The translations under genes and the position numbers were made by a program. The notes under the pieces were generated by a model. The model worked only from the letters and a program-made list of their open reading frames with translations. It searched no databases and had not been told where the DNA came from. This document shows positions 38,456 to 47,223 of a DNA stretch of 64,000 nt, one piece after another. The stretch spans positions 3,658,001 to 3,722,000 of the forward strand of contig NZ_CP087184.1 in NCBI RefSeq assembly GCF_024749045.1. The letters are read 5' to 3'. The stretch's first letter is position 1; the number at the start of each line of letters is the position of its first letter. The DNA comes from Pseudomonas sp. B21-028 (lineage in GTDB: Bacteria; Pseudomonadota; Gammaproteobacteria; Pseudomonadales; Pseudomonadaceae).

Positions 38456-39046
38456 ATGAGTTTCGAAATTCGCAAGATCGTCAGCTATGTCGAAGAAACC
38501 TTTATCGAAGGTGGCAAGGTCACGGATAAGCCGGTGACCATGGTCGGGCTGGCGGTGGTCATGAAAAACCCTTGGCTGGGTCGTGGTTTCGTCGAAGACC
38601 TGAAGCCGGAAATCCGCGCCAACTGTTCAGATCTCGGTGCGCTGATGGTCGAACGCCTGGTGGGCATCATCGGCGGTGCGCAGAAAATCGAAGCCTACGG
38701 CAAGGCCGCTGTCGTCGGCGCCGACGGTGAAATCGAGCACGCTTCCGCCGTGATCCATACCCTGCGTTTCGGCAATCATTACCGCGAGGCGGTCAAGGCC
38801 AAGAGCTACCTGAGCTTCACCAACAAACGCGGCGGCCCTGGCACCTCGATCCAGATCCCGATGATGCACAAGGACGACGAGGGCCTGCGTTCGCACTACA
38901 TCACCCTGGAAATGCAGATCGAAGACGCACCGCGCGCCGACGAAATCGTCGTGGTGCTGGGTTGCGCCGATGGTGGTCGCCTGCATCCACGCATCGGCAA
39001 CCGCTATATCGACCTGGAAGAACTGGCCGCCGAGAAGGCGCAATAA
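38456..39046 (+). CDS. Amino acid synthesis (AA_synth, DUF1185) family protein
   Basis: 196 residues, starting MSFEIRKIVSYVEETFIEGG. It matches the AA_synth (PF06684) pattern: GAQKIEAYGKAAVVG, ASAVIHTLRFGNHYR, and a C-terminal GCADGGRLHPRIGN. No catalytic mechanism is established for the family. GGAGC precedes the ATG. It opens the plus-strand operon that includes the hydrolase, dehydrogenases and flavin reductase, so a role in the catabolic pathway is inferred. Confidence 0.8.
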   Translation: MSFEIRKIVSYVEETFIEGGKVTDKPVTMVGLAVVMKNPWLGRGFVEDLKPEIRANCSDLGALMVERLVGIIGGAQKIEAYGKAAVVGADGEIEHASAVIHTLRFGNHYREAVKAKSYLSFTNKRGGPGTSIQIPMMHKDDEGLRSHYITLEMQIEDAPRADEIVVVLGCADGGRLHPRIGNRYIDLEELAAEKAQ

Positions 39047-39090
39047 TTCAGCCCGGCCCCATAACAAGAAAAGGCATGCAGGAGCGCTCC

Positions 39091-39924
39091 ATGATTCGGC
39101 TCACCGCTGAACTCACCCCGGCCGGCACCAGTTACCTGGCGACCGGCCAAGGCCAGCCCGTGGTCTTGATCCACGGCGTGGGCCTGAATAAAGAAATGTG
39201 GGGCGGCCAGGTCGTCGGCCTGGCCACTAAATACCGAGTGATTGCCTATGACATGCTCGGCCATGGCGCCAGCCCACGCCCGGCCAGCGGCACCGGTTTG
39301 CTCGGCTACGCCGACCAGTTGCTGGAGCTGCTCGACCACCTGCAACTGCCTCAGGCCACGGTGATCGGTTTCTCCATGGGCGGGCTGGTGGCACGTGCTT
39401 TCGCCCTGCATTACCCGCAGCGCCTGCAAAGCCTGGTGGTGCTCAACAGTGTGTTCAACCGCAGCCCCGAGCAACGCGCCGGGGTCATTGCCCGTACCGC
39501 CCAGGCCGCCGAGCATGGCCCGGACGCCAACGCCGAAGCGGCGCTGTCACGCTGGTTCAGCCGCGAATACCAGGCGGCCAACCCGGCACAGATCGCCGCG
39601 CTGCGCCAGACCCTGGCGAAGAACGACCCCCAGGGTTATCTGACCACTTACGAACTGTTCGCCACCCAGGACATGTACCGCGCCGACGACCTGGGCAGCA
39701 TCCAGGCGCCGACGCTGATCGCCACCGGCGAGCTGGACCCGGGTTCAACCCCCGAGATGGCTGAGCAACTGGCCGCGCGCATACCCGGTGCCGCCGTTGC
39801 GGTGCTTGCCGAGCAACGGCATATGATGCCGGTGGAATCGCCACGCCTGGTCAACCAGTTGCTACTGGAATTCCTCGACAAGGCGTACGCCCAACACAAT
39901 CCAATAAAGGGGATCGTTGCATGA
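39091..39924 (+). CDS. Alpha/beta hydrolase
   Basis: 277 residues from the ATG at 39091, with AGGAG eight bases upstream. The nucleophile elbow is GFSMGG (Ser near residue 95), the oxyanion loop is IHGVGLNKEMW, the acid is in GELDPGS and the catalytic His in EQRHMMP. It resembles 3-oxoadipate enol-lactonase-like hydrolases, so it may open a lactone or cleave an amide or ester intermediate. Its stop overlaps the next start (ATGA). Confidence 0.88.
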   Translation: MIRLTAELTPAGTSYLATGQGQPVVLIHGVGLNKEMWGGQVVGLATKYRVIAYDMLGHGASPRPASGTGLLGYADQLLELLDHLQLPQATVIGFSMGGLVARAFALHYPQRLQSLVVLNSVFNRSPEQRAGVIARTAQAAEHGPDANAEAALSRWFSREYQAANPAQIAALRQTLAKNDPQGYLTTYELFATQDMYRADDLGSIQAPTLIATGELDPGSTPEMAEQLAARIPGAAVAVLAEQRHMMPVESPRLVNQLLLEFLDKAYAQHNPIKGIVA

Positions 39925-41402
39925 CACTCGCACGCTTCCAGATGTGCATCGGCGGTGAATGGGTCGATGCCCTGTCCGGCAAGACCTTCGAAAGCCTGAA
40001 CCCGGCCCTGGCCCAGGCCTGGGCCGAACTGCCCGATGCCGGCGAAGCCGATGTCGAACGCGCCGTCCAGGCGGCGCAAACGGCTTTCGAAAGCCCTGCC
40101 TGGCGCGGCCTTACCGCAACCGCCCGGGGCAAGTTGCTGCGTCGTCTCGGTGACCTGATCGCCGAGAACAAGGAACAACTGGCCCAGCTGGAAAGCCGCG
40201 ACAACGGCAAGCTGATCCGCGAAACCCGGGGCCAGGTCGGCTATCTGCCGGAGTTCTTCCACTACACCGCGGGCCTGGCCGACAAGCTCGAAGGCGGCAC
40301 CCTGCCCCTCGACAAGCCGGACATGTTTGCCTACACCGTGCACGAAGCCATGGGCGTGGTGGCGGCAATCATTCCCTGGAACAGTCCGCTGTACCTGACC
40401 GCGATCAAGCTTGCCCCGGCACTGGCGGCCGGCAACACTATCGTGATCAAGCCGTCCGAACATGCCTCGGCAACCATCCTGGAGCTGGCACGCCTGGCCC
40501 TGGAAGCCGGCTTTCCAGCGGGCGTGGTCAACGTCGTGACCGGCTACGGCCCGAGCACCGGCGCCGCCCTCACCCGCCATCCGTTGGTTCGCAAGATCGC
40601 CTTCACCGGCGGCGCCGCCACGGCTCGCCATGTGGTGCGCAGCAGCGCGGAGAACTTCGCCAAGCTGTCCCTGGAACTGGGGGGCAAGTCACCCAACATC
40701 ATCTTCGCCGACGCCGACCTCGACAGCGCTGTCAACGGCGCGATTGCAGGGATCTATGCGGCGTCGGGCCAGAGCTGCGTGTCCGGTTCACGGTTGCTGG
40801 TGCAGGACGAAATCTACGATGAGTTCGTCTCGCGCCTGGAAGAACGCGCCAAGCGCATCCGCATCGGCAGCCCGCAGGACGACAGCAGCGAAATGGGCCC
40901 TATGGCCACCGCCCAGCAACTGGCAGTGGTCGAAGGCCTGGTCGCCGATGCCATCGCCGAGGGCGCGCGGCTGCGCCTGGGTGGCAAGCGTCCGCAGAAC
41001 CTGGGCGAAGGCTGGTTCTATGAACCGACCCTGTTCGAATGCGACCACAATTCGATGAAGATCATGCAGGAAGAAGTCTTCGGCCCGGTGGCCTCGGTAA
41101 TTCGTTTCAAGGACGAAGCCGAAGCCCTGGCCATCGCCAACGACTCGCAATTCGGTCTCGCCGCCGGCATCTGGACCCGCGACCTCGGCCGCGCCCATCG
41201 CCTGGCCCGGGACGTGCGCTCGGGCATCATCTGGGTCAACACCTACCGTGCCGTCTCGGCCATGGCGCCTATCGGCGGCTTCAAGAACAGCGGCTACGGA
41301 CGTGAAAGCGGCATCGATTCGGTGCTGGCCTATACCGAACTGAAAACGGTGTGGATCAATCTCTCTCAGGCACCGATGCCTGACCCCTTCGTGATGCGCT
41401 AG
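39921..41402 (+). CDS. Aldehyde dehydrogenase
   Basis: 493 residues of the NAD(P)-dependent ALDH superfamily. The conserved Asn is in IIPWNSPLY, the catalytic Glu in LELGGKSPN, and the nucleophilic Cys in SGQSCVSGSR. The C-terminal FKNSGYGRESG is also typical. The substrate is unknown. In the cluster it would oxidise a semialdehyde formed after ring opening. It is translationally coupled to the hydrolase. Confidence 0.92.
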   Translation: MTLARFQMCIGGEWVDALSGKTFESLNPALAQAWAELPDAGEADVERAVQAAQTAFESPAWRGLTATARGKLLRRLGDLIAENKEQLAQLESRDNGKLIRETRGQVGYLPEFFHYTAGLADKLEGGTLPLDKPDMFAYTVHEAMGVVAAIIPWNSPLYLTAIKLAPALAAGNTIVIKPSEHASATILELARLALEAGFPAGVVNVVTGYGPSTGAALTRHPLVRKIAFTGGAATARHVVRSSAENFAKLSLELGGKSPNIIFADADLDSAVNGAIAGIYAASGQSCVSGSRLLVQDEIYDEFVSRLEERAKRIRIGSPQDDSSEMGPMATAQQLAVVEGLVADAIAEGARLRLGGKRPQNLGEGWFYEPTLFECDHNSMKIMQEEVFGPVASVIRFKDEAEALAIANDSQFGLAAGIWTRDLGRAHRLARDVRSGIIWVNTYRAVSAMAPIGGFKNSGYGRESGIDSVLAYTELKTVWINLSQAPMPDPFVMR

Positions 41403-41414
41403 GAGACCGCCGCC

Positions 41415-41900
41415 ATGATCGAACCCGGCATTTACAAAGAAGTCATGGGCTCGTTCCCCTCCGGCGTCACGGTGGTCACCACCCTGGACCCTGAAGGGAA
41501 CATCGTCGGCATCACCGCCAGTGCGTTCAGCGCGCTGTCGATCGACCCGGCGCTGGTGCTGTTCTGCCCCAACTACGCTTCCGACACCTACCCGATCCTG
41601 CGGGACAGCAAGCAGTTCGCGATTCACCTGCTGTCCGCCGACCAGACCGCCGAAGCCTACGCCTTCGCCGGTAAAGGCAAGGACAAGGCCAAGGGCATCG
41701 ACTGGCACCTGAGCGACCTCGGCAACCCGATCCTGGCCAAAGCCACGGCGATCATCGAATGCGAACTGTGGCGCGAATACGACGGTGGCGATCACGCAAT
41801 CATCGTCGGCGCGGTGAAGCACCTGATCCTGCCCGAGCAGCCGGTCACGCCGATGATCTACCACAAGGGCAAGCTGGGCGCCTTGCCCGCGTTGGGCTGA
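41415..41900 (+). CDS. Flavin reductase family protein (copy 1)
   Basis: 161 residues of the FMN-binding split-barrel flavin reductase family: VMGSFPSGVTVVTT near the start, ITASAFSALSIDPALVLFCP and FAIHLLSADQ. It supplies reduced flavin to a partner monooxygenase. A close paralogue lies at 51455-51940, next to the luciferase-like monooxygenase. Confidence 0.9.
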   Translation: MIEPGIYKEVMGSFPSGVTVVTTLDPEGNIVGITASAFSALSIDPALVLFCPNYASDTYPILRDSKQFAIHLLSADQTAEAYAFAGKGKDKAKGIDWHLSDLGNPILAKATAIIECELWREYDGGDHAIIVGAVKHLILPEQPVTPMIYHKGKLGALPALG

Positions 41901-41931
41901 ACGGCGCAAGGAGAACCTGAGCCGAACACTG

Positions 41932-42066
41932 TTGTGGCGAGGGGATTTATCCCCGCTGGGGCGCGAAGCGGCCCCAAAAGCTGTCAACTCAATCAACCTG
42001 ACACACCGAGCTGGCAGGTCTTAGGGCCGCTTCGCGCCCCAGCGGGGATAAATCCCCTCGCCACAG
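41932..42066. repeat. REP-like inverted pair, second family
   Basis: GTGGCGAGGGGATTTATCCCC at the left and GGGGATAAATCCCCTCGCCAC at the right enclose a palindromic pair GGGGCGCGAAGCGGCCC / GGGCCGCTTCGCGCCCC. It sits between the flavin reductase and the next dehydrogenase gene and may affect their relative expression. Confidence 0.88.
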
Positions 42067-42107
42067 GGGCCAGAAGTGATTTTTCTATCTTTATTTCAGG
42101 AGCCGGC

Positions 42108-43559
42108 ATGAGTCCAGCAGCCTCGCAACTGTTCCGCCAGCAGGCCTACATCGACGGCCAATGGCTGGAAGCACCCGATGGCGCCTGCCAGGAAATCTTC
42201 AACCCGGCCAATGGCGAGCTGATCGGCCGGGTGCCGAACCTGGGTGCCGAACAGGCCCGCCAGGCCATCGCCGCCGCCAACAAGGCCTGGCCGGCCTGGC
42301 GCGGGCTGATCGCCAAGGAGCGCAGCCAGATCCTCAAGCGCTGGCACGGGCTGATGCTTGAAAACGCCGATGCGCTGGCAGAAATCCTCACCCTCGAACA
42401 AGGCAAGCCGCTGACCGAAGCCAAAGGCGAAATCCTCTACGCCGCGAGTTTCATCGAGTGGTTCGCCGAAGAAGCCAAACGCATTTATGGCGACACCATC
42501 CCCAGCCACAAGGGCGATGCCCGCATTGTGGTCAGCAAAGAACCGATCGGTGTGGTCGCGGCCATCACCCCGTGGAATTTCCCGGCAGCGATGATCACCC
42601 GCAAGGCCGGTCCCGCCCTGGCCGCTGGCTGCCCCTGCATCGTCAAGCCCGCGCCGGAAACACCCTTCTCGGCCTTGGCCATGGCAGCCCTGGCGGAGCA
42701 GGCCGGGATTCCAGCGGGGATCTTCAACGTGATTACCGGGGATGCCGTGGCCATCGGCGGCGAACTGACGGGCAGCCCGTTGGTGCGCAAGCTGTCGTTC
42801 ACCGGCTCCACGGCCATTGGCAAATTGCTGATGGCCCAGTGCGCGCCAACCTTGAAGAAGGTATCGCTGGAACTGGGCGGCAACGCCCCCTTCATCGTCT
42901 TCGACGATGCCGACCTGGAACGCGCGGTGGACGGAGCGCTGATCGCCAAGTTCCGCAATGCCGGGCAGACCTGTGTCTGCGTCAATCGCTTCCTGGTGCA
43001 GGACGGCATTCATGACGCATTTGTCGCGCGCCTGTCCGAGCGCGTGGCACAACTGAAGGTCGGCGACGGTTTCGAGGCCGGCGTCAGCCAGGGTCCGCTG
43101 ATCAACGAGCGGGCCGTCGCCAAGGTCGAGGATCACGTGCAGGACGCCCTCGCCCACGGTGCCCGTCTGCTCTGCGGCGGCGAACGCCATGCCCTGGGAC
43201 ACGGGTTCTTCCAGCCGACGGTGCTGGCCGGCGTCACGCCACAGATGAAAGTCGCCCGGGAAGAAACGTTTGGCCCACTGGCGGCAGTCTTTCGCTTCGA
43301 CAGCGAAGCCCAGGCCGTGCAGATGGCCAACGACACCGATTCCGGGCTCGCCGCCTATTGCTACACCCGCGACCTGGGCCGGGCCTGGCGCATGAGCGAG
43401 GCGTTGGAATACGGCATGGTCGGCATCAACGAAGGGCTGATTTCAACCGAGGTAGCCCCGTTCGGTGGCGTCAAGACGTCGGGCCTGGGGCGCGAAGGCT
43501 CCAAATATGGCATCGAGGATTACCTTGAGCTCAAATACACCTTGATGGGCGGGCTCTGA
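42108..43559 (+). CDS. Succinate-semialdehyde dehydrogenase-like ALDH
   Basis: 483 residues from the ATG at 42108, after AGGAG. The sequence is GabD-like: YIDGQWLEA near the start, ITPWNFPAAMITRK, LELGGNAPFIVFDDADL, the Cys in GQTCVCVNR, and the ending GREGSKYGIEDYLELKY. GabD enzymes oxidise succinate semialdehyde to succinate with NAD(P)+. This assignment supports a pathway ending in a C4 semialdehyde. Confidence 0.88.
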   Translation: MSPAASQLFRQQAYIDGQWLEAPDGACQEIFNPANGELIGRVPNLGAEQARQAIAAANKAWPAWRGLIAKERSQILKRWHGLMLENADALAEILTLEQGKPLTEAKGEILYAASFIEWFAEEAKRIYGDTIPSHKGDARIVVSKEPIGVVAAITPWNFPAAMITRKAGPALAAGCPCIVKPAPETPFSALAMAALAEQAGIPAGIFNVITGDAVAIGGELTGSPLVRKLSFTGSTAIGKLLMAQCAPTLKKVSLELGGNAPFIVFDDADLERAVDGALIAKFRNAGQTCVCVNRFLVQDGIHDAFVARLSERVAQLKVGDGFEAGVSQGPLINERAVAKVEDHVQDALAHGARLLCGGERHALGHGFFQPTVLAGVTPQMKVAREETFGPLAAVFRFDSEAQAVQMANDTDSGLAAYCYTRDLGRAWRMSEALEYGMVGINEGLISTEVAPFGGVKTSGLGREGSKYGIEDYLELKYTLMGGL

Positions 43560-43580
43560 GCCCCACGGGAGAGAATCGCA

Positions 43581-43970
43581 ATGAGCAACGAAAAGTACGA
43601 GAAAGGCTTGCAGATCCGCACCCAAGTGCTGGGCGAAGCCTATGTGAAGCGCTCCATCGAGAACGCGGACGACTTCACCCGGCCCTTGCAGGAAATGGTC
43701 ACCGAGTACTGCTGGGGTCACGTCTGGGGCCGTGAGGGTTTGTCGCTCAAGGAACGCAGCATGATAAACTTGGCCATGATTTCAGCCCTCAATCGACCTC
43801 ACGAACTCAAACTGCATGTACACGGTGCCTTGCGCAACGGCCTGAGTCGTGAACAAATACGCGAAATCCTGCTTCAGGTCGGTATTTATTGCGGCGTACC
43901 CGCGGCCGTCGACAGTTTCCGGCTCGCCCGTGAAGCCTTCGCTGAAGCCGATGCCGAGGCCTCCAGTTAA
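43581..43970 (+). CDS. Carboxymuconolactone decarboxylase (CMD/AhpD) family protein
   Basis: 129 residues of the CMD fold: YCWGHVWGREGLSLKERSMINLAM and a helix ending LQVGIYCGVPAAVDSFRLA. The AhpD-type CxxC pair is absent, so it is closer to gamma-carboxymuconolactone decarboxylase than to peroxidase AhpD. The exact reaction is unknown. GGGAGAGA precedes the ATG, and the gene is followed by a terminator. Confidence 0.85.
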   Translation: MSNEKYEKGLQIRTQVLGEAYVKRSIENADDFTRPLQEMVTEYCWGHVWGREGLSLKERSMINLAMISALNRPHELKLHVHGALRNGLSREQIREILLQVGIYCGVPAAVDSFRLAREAFAEADAEASS

Positions 43971-43984
43971 CCTTGGCTGTTTTT

Positions 43985-44022
43985 GCAAAGAGCACGTGAC
44001 GATGATCGACGTGCTCTTTTTG
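43985..44022 (+). terminator. Rho-independent terminator
   Basis: The stem AAAGAGCACGT / ACGTGCTCTTT with an 11-base loop is followed by T residues. It closes the operon 38456-43970 and precedes the GntR gene. Confidence 0.88.
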
Positions 44023-44051
44023 CGTGGACAGCCACCTAAAGAGCAACGCCC

Positions 44052-44804
44052 ATGAAACGCCTGCCACTCGACGACAGCTTCAAGGTCAATCGCAACCCCG
44101 TCACCCTGCGCGAGATCGTGCTGGATAAGCTGCGAAGCGCCATCATGAACTTCCAGCTCCTGCCGGGAGATCGTCTGGTCGAGCGTGATCTGTGCGATCG
44201 CCTGGGCGTGAGCCGCACGTCGGTGCGCGAAGCCTTGCGTCACCTGGAGTCCGAAGGCCTGGTGGAATTCGCCGATGCCAAGGGGCCACGGGTCGCGATC
44301 ATCACCCTGAGCGATGCCGGTGACATCTATGAGCTGCGTTGCGTGCTCGAAGGGCTGATCGTTCAGCTATTCACCCTGCGCGCCAGCGCCAAGGACATCA
44401 AGGCCCTCGAAAAGGCCCTGAAGGAAAACCGCGAAGCCCTCAAGGACGGCGAACTGCAACAGGTGCTGGATTCGGTACAGGGTTTCTACGACGTGCTGCT
44501 CGAAGGCTCCGGCAACCATGTGGCCGCGACCCAACTGCGCCAGCTGCAGGCGCGCATCAGCTACCTGCGGGCCACGTCGGTGTCCCAGGAAAACCGCCGC
44601 GGCGCCAGCAACCAGGAAATGGAACGCATCGTCGAAGCCATCAAGAGCGGCGATCCGCTGGCCGCCCACCAAGCGTCCGTGGACCACGTACGGGCCGCGG
44701 CCAAGGTTGCGCTGGAGTACCTCAAGCGCAAGCAGGAAGAGACCGGCGCCATTCCTGAAATCACGGTCCCCATCGCCCTGAAAGAACCCCGCATAGGACA
44801 CTGA
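44052..44804 (+). CDS. GntR family regulator (FadR/FCD subfamily)
   Basis: 250 residues. An N-terminal winged helix (LREIVLDKLRSAIMNFQLLPG, then SRTSVREALRHLESEGLVE) is followed by an all-helical FCD ligand domain. Such regulators usually repress catabolic genes until a pathway metabolite binds. The shared palindromes at 38404, 45944 and 47305 are its probable operators. It is followed by the NUDIX gene after one base. Confidence 0.92.
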   Translation: MKRLPLDDSFKVNRNPVTLREIVLDKLRSAIMNFQLLPGDRLVERDLCDRLGVSRTSVREALRHLESEGLVEFADAKGPRVAIITLSDAGDIYELRCVLEGLIVQLFTLRASAKDIKALEKALKENREALKDGELQQVLDSVQGFYDVLLEGSGNHVAATQLRQLQARISYLRATSVSQENRRGASNQEMERIVEAIKSGDPLAAHQASVDHVRAAAKVALEYLKRKQEETGAIPEITVPIALKEPRIGH

Positions 44805-44805
44805 C

Positions 44806-45369
44806 ATGTTCAGCCCGAACTTTTGTCCAAAGTGTGGCGGCAGCGATCTGAGTCAACGCCTGCCGGCGGGCGATACCCATGAGCGACTGATGTGTGGCGG
44901 CTGCGGCTACATCCACTACGTCAACCCGAAGATCATTGCCGGCTGCATCATCGAGCAGGACGGCAAATACCTGTTGTGCCAACGCGCCATCCCTCCACGC
45001 CCGGGCACCTGGACCCTGCCGGCCGGGTTCATGGAAGGCAACGAAACCACCGAGCAGGCGGCGCTGCGAGAAGTCTGGGAAGAAACCGGCGTACGGGCGG
45101 ACATCGTCTCGCCCTACTCGATCTTCAGCGTGCCGAAGATCAGCGAGGTGTACATCATCTTCCGCGCCGTCGCGCTGGAAATCACCGGCCAGTTCGGCCC
45201 GGAAACCCTCGCCTGCCAGTTCTTCGCCCCAGAGGACATTCCCTGGGACAGCATCTACTACCCGGCCATCCGCCAGATCCTCGAACGCTACATCGAGGAG
45301 CGCCAGGCCGGGGTCTATGGCATTTACATCGGCAACGACGACAGCGGCAAGATCCACTTCATCCGTTGA
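44806..45369 (+). CDS. NUDIX hydrolase with N-terminal zinc ribbon
   Basis: 187 residues. The N-terminus has CPKCGG and CGGCGY zinc-binding cysteine pairs. The Nudix box is GFMEGNE, seven residues, then REVWEETGV. It is organised like a NUDIX pyrophosphatase. It starts two bases after the GntR stop, so it is co-transcribed with the regulator. The substrate is unknown. Confidence 0.88.
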   Translation: MFSPNFCPKCGGSDLSQRLPAGDTHERLMCGGCGYIHYVNPKIIAGCIIEQDGKYLLCQRAIPPRPGTWTLPAGFMEGNETTEQAALREVWEETGVRADIVSPYSIFSVPKISEVYIIFRAVALEITGQFGPETLACQFFAPEDIPWDSIYYPAIRQILERYIEERQAGVYGIYIGNDDSGKIHFIR

Positions 45370-45374
45370 CCCCT

Positions 45375-45600
45375 TTGTGGGAGCGGGCTTGCTCGCGAAG
45401 ACGCCAAGCTGCCTGTATCCACGTTGACTGTGCCACCGCTATCGCGAGCAGGCTCGCTCCCACAGAGTTCGATGCCGTACATAAACCTTGCACACACCAC
45501 GAGTCCATTGTGGGAGCGAGCCTGCTCGCGATGGCGGCTTGTCATTCGACATCGCTGCGACTGAACCACCGCTGTCGCGAGCAGGCTCGCTCCCACAGGT
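45375..45600. repeat. REP cluster (four copies)
   Basis: Four REP palindromes in alternating orientation at about 45375-45400, 45438-45466, 45509-45540 and 45570-45600. They lie between two convergent genes and contain no reading frame that I can support. Confidence 0.9.
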
Positions 45601-45620
45601 AATTGACGCAACATCAGTGC

Positions 45621-45917
45621 CTACGAGGTAGGCACGCCCTCGACGATGATCACTTCGGCCCGGGCCACCTCCTTGCGGTGGTGCTTGGCCTCCTGATACT
45701 GCGGCGAGTGATAACAGGCCAGCGCCTGCTCGTAGGAATCGAATTCAATCACCACGCTGCGCTGCGGCGTGGCCCTGCCCTCCATCGCCTCGCTACGCCC
45801 GCCCCGGGCCAGCATCCGGCCTCCGTACAAGGCAAACGCCGCCGGAGCCCGCTGGGTGTATTGGCTATATTGATCAGGGTCGGTGACATCCACATGGGCA
45901 ATCCAGTACGCCTTCAT
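45621..45917 (-). CDS. DUF1330 domain protein
   Basis: 98 residues with the DUF1330 pattern (KAYWIAHVDVTDPDQYSQY near the start and SVVIEFDSYEQALACYHSPQYQ in the middle), a ferredoxin-like dimeric alpha-beta barrel. It is divergent from the ribBA gene, and operator copy 2 lies between the two. The function is unknown, but the shared operator suggests membership of the same regulon. Confidence 0.85.
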   Translation of the reverse strand: MKAYWIAHVDVTDPDQYSQYTQRAPAAFALYGGRMLARGGRSEAMEGRATPQRSVVIEFDSYEQALACYHSPQYQEAKHHRKEVARAEVIIVEGVPTS

Positions 45918-45938
45918 AGTGACCTCTCGGGTTAATTT

Positions 45939-45955
45939 GTATTATGGTATACCAC
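45939..45955. promoter_or_regulatory. Operator copy 2 (shared divergent)
   Basis: GTATTATGGTATACCA (45939-45954) is identical to copy 1 over 16 bases. It sits between the divergent DUF1330 (start 45917) and ribBA (start 46001) genes, so one site could control both. Confidence 0.7.
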
Positions 45956-46000
45956 AGTCGGTTTCCATCCTGCATCCCACCCGAACAAAGAGAGCCCTAC

Positions 46001-47110
46001 ATGGCCTTTAACAGTATTCAAGAAATCATCGAAGACTACCGTCAGGGCAAGATGGTGCTGCTGGTGGACGACGAAGACCGGGAAAACGAAGGCGACCTGC
46101 TGCTGGCCGCCGATTGCTGCAGCGCCCAGGCCATCAGCTTCATGGCGAGAGAAGCCCGTGGACTGATCTGCCTGACCTTGACCGACGAACACTGCCAGCG
46201 CCTGGGGCTCGAACAGATGGTGCCGAGCAATGGCAGCGTGTTCAGCACGGCGTTCACCGTGTCCATCGAAGCCGCCACCGGCGTGACCACCGGCATCTCC
46301 GCTGCCGACCGGGCGCGCACCGTGGCCGCGGCCGTCGCCGCCGATGCCGGTCCCGCCGATATCGTGCAGCCAGGACATATCTTCCCGTTGCGCGCCCGGG
46401 AAGGTGGCGTCCTGACCCGTGCCGGGCATACCGAAGCCGGCTGTGACCTGGCGCGCCTGGCCGGCTTCACGCCGGCGTCGGTGATCGTCGAAGTGATGAA
46501 CGACGACGGCACCATGGCCCGCCGCCCGGACCTGGAAGTGTTCGCCCGCCAACACGGGATCAAGATCGGCACCATCGCCGAGCTGATCCACTATCGCCTG
46601 AGCACCGAACACACCGTGGTACGCATCGGCGAACGGGAACTGCCCACCGTGCACGGCACCTTCCGGCTGTTCACCTTTGAAGACCGCATCGAAGGTGGCG
46701 TGCACATGGCGATGGTCATGGGCAACATCCGCCGGGAAGAACCGACCCTGGTGCGGGTCCACGTCATCGACCCACTGCGGGACCTGGTGGGCGCCGAATA
46801 CAACGGCCCGTCCAACTGGACACTCTGGGCGGCCCTGCAACGGGTCGCCGAAGAGGGTTGCGGCGTGGTGGTCGTGCTGGCCAACCACGAGTCCTCCCAG
46901 GCGCTGCTCGAACGCGTGCCGCAACTCACCCAGCCACCACGCCAGTTCAGCCGCTCCCAGTCACGCATCTATTCAGAGGTGGGGACCGGGGCGCAGATCC
47001 TCCAGGACCTGGGCGTCGGCAAGTTGCGCCACCTGGGACCGCCACTCAAGTATGCCGGTTTGACGGGGTACGACCTTGAGGTGGTGGAGAGCATTCCGTT
47101 TACCGAGTGA
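46001..47110 (+). CDS. ribBA: RibB (DHBP synthase) fused to a degenerate RibA domain
   Basis: 369 residues from the ATG at 46001. The N-terminal RibB domain is complete: DDEDRENEGDLLLAAD and the loop REGGVLTRAGHTEAGCDLARLAG. It makes 3,4-dihydroxy-2-butanone 4-phosphate for riboflavin. The C-terminal GTP cyclohydrolase II domain lacks the zinc-binding cysteines; the expected SECLTGD...CDC region reads RVHVIDPLRDL with no Cys. So only the RibB activity is expected. In this cluster it may raise FMN supply for the flavin-dependent oxygenase. Confidence 0.88.
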   Translation: MAFNSIQEIIEDYRQGKMVLLVDDEDRENEGDLLLAADCCSAQAISFMAREARGLICLTLTDEHCQRLGLEQMVPSNGSVFSTAFTVSIEAATGVTTGISAADRARTVAAAVAADAGPADIVQPGHIFPLRAREGGVLTRAGHTEAGCDLARLAGFTPASVIVEVMNDDGTMARRPDLEVFARQHGIKIGTIAELIHYRLSTEHTVVRIGERELPTVHGTFRLFTFEDRIEGGVHMAMVMGNIRREEPTLVRVHVIDPLRDLVGAEYNGPSNWTLWAALQRVAEEGCGVVVVLANHESSQALLERVPQLTQPPRQFSRSQSRIYSEVGTGAQILQDLGVGKLRHLGPPLKYAGLTGYDLEVVESIPFTE

Positions 47111-47132
47111 ATCCCGATTAGCCGGGAACACC

Positions 47133-47223
47133 CTGTGGGAGCGAGCCTGCTCGCGATAGCAGTGATTCAGTCACTGCAAGGCCGAATGAGACGCCGCATC
47201 GCGAGCAGGCTCGCTCCCACAAG
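47133..47223. repeat. REP inverted pair
   Basis: An outward REP (CTGTGGGAGCGAGCCTGCTC) and an inward REP (GCGAGCAGGCTCGCTCCCAC) surround a short spacer with the inner inverted repeat AGTGA/TCACT. Confidence 0.9.

Noticed and set aside
41934..42107. N-terminal extension of the second aldehyde dehydrogenase
   Set aside because: The upstream part translates the REP-like element; the ATG at 42108 has a good ribosome site and matches family length.
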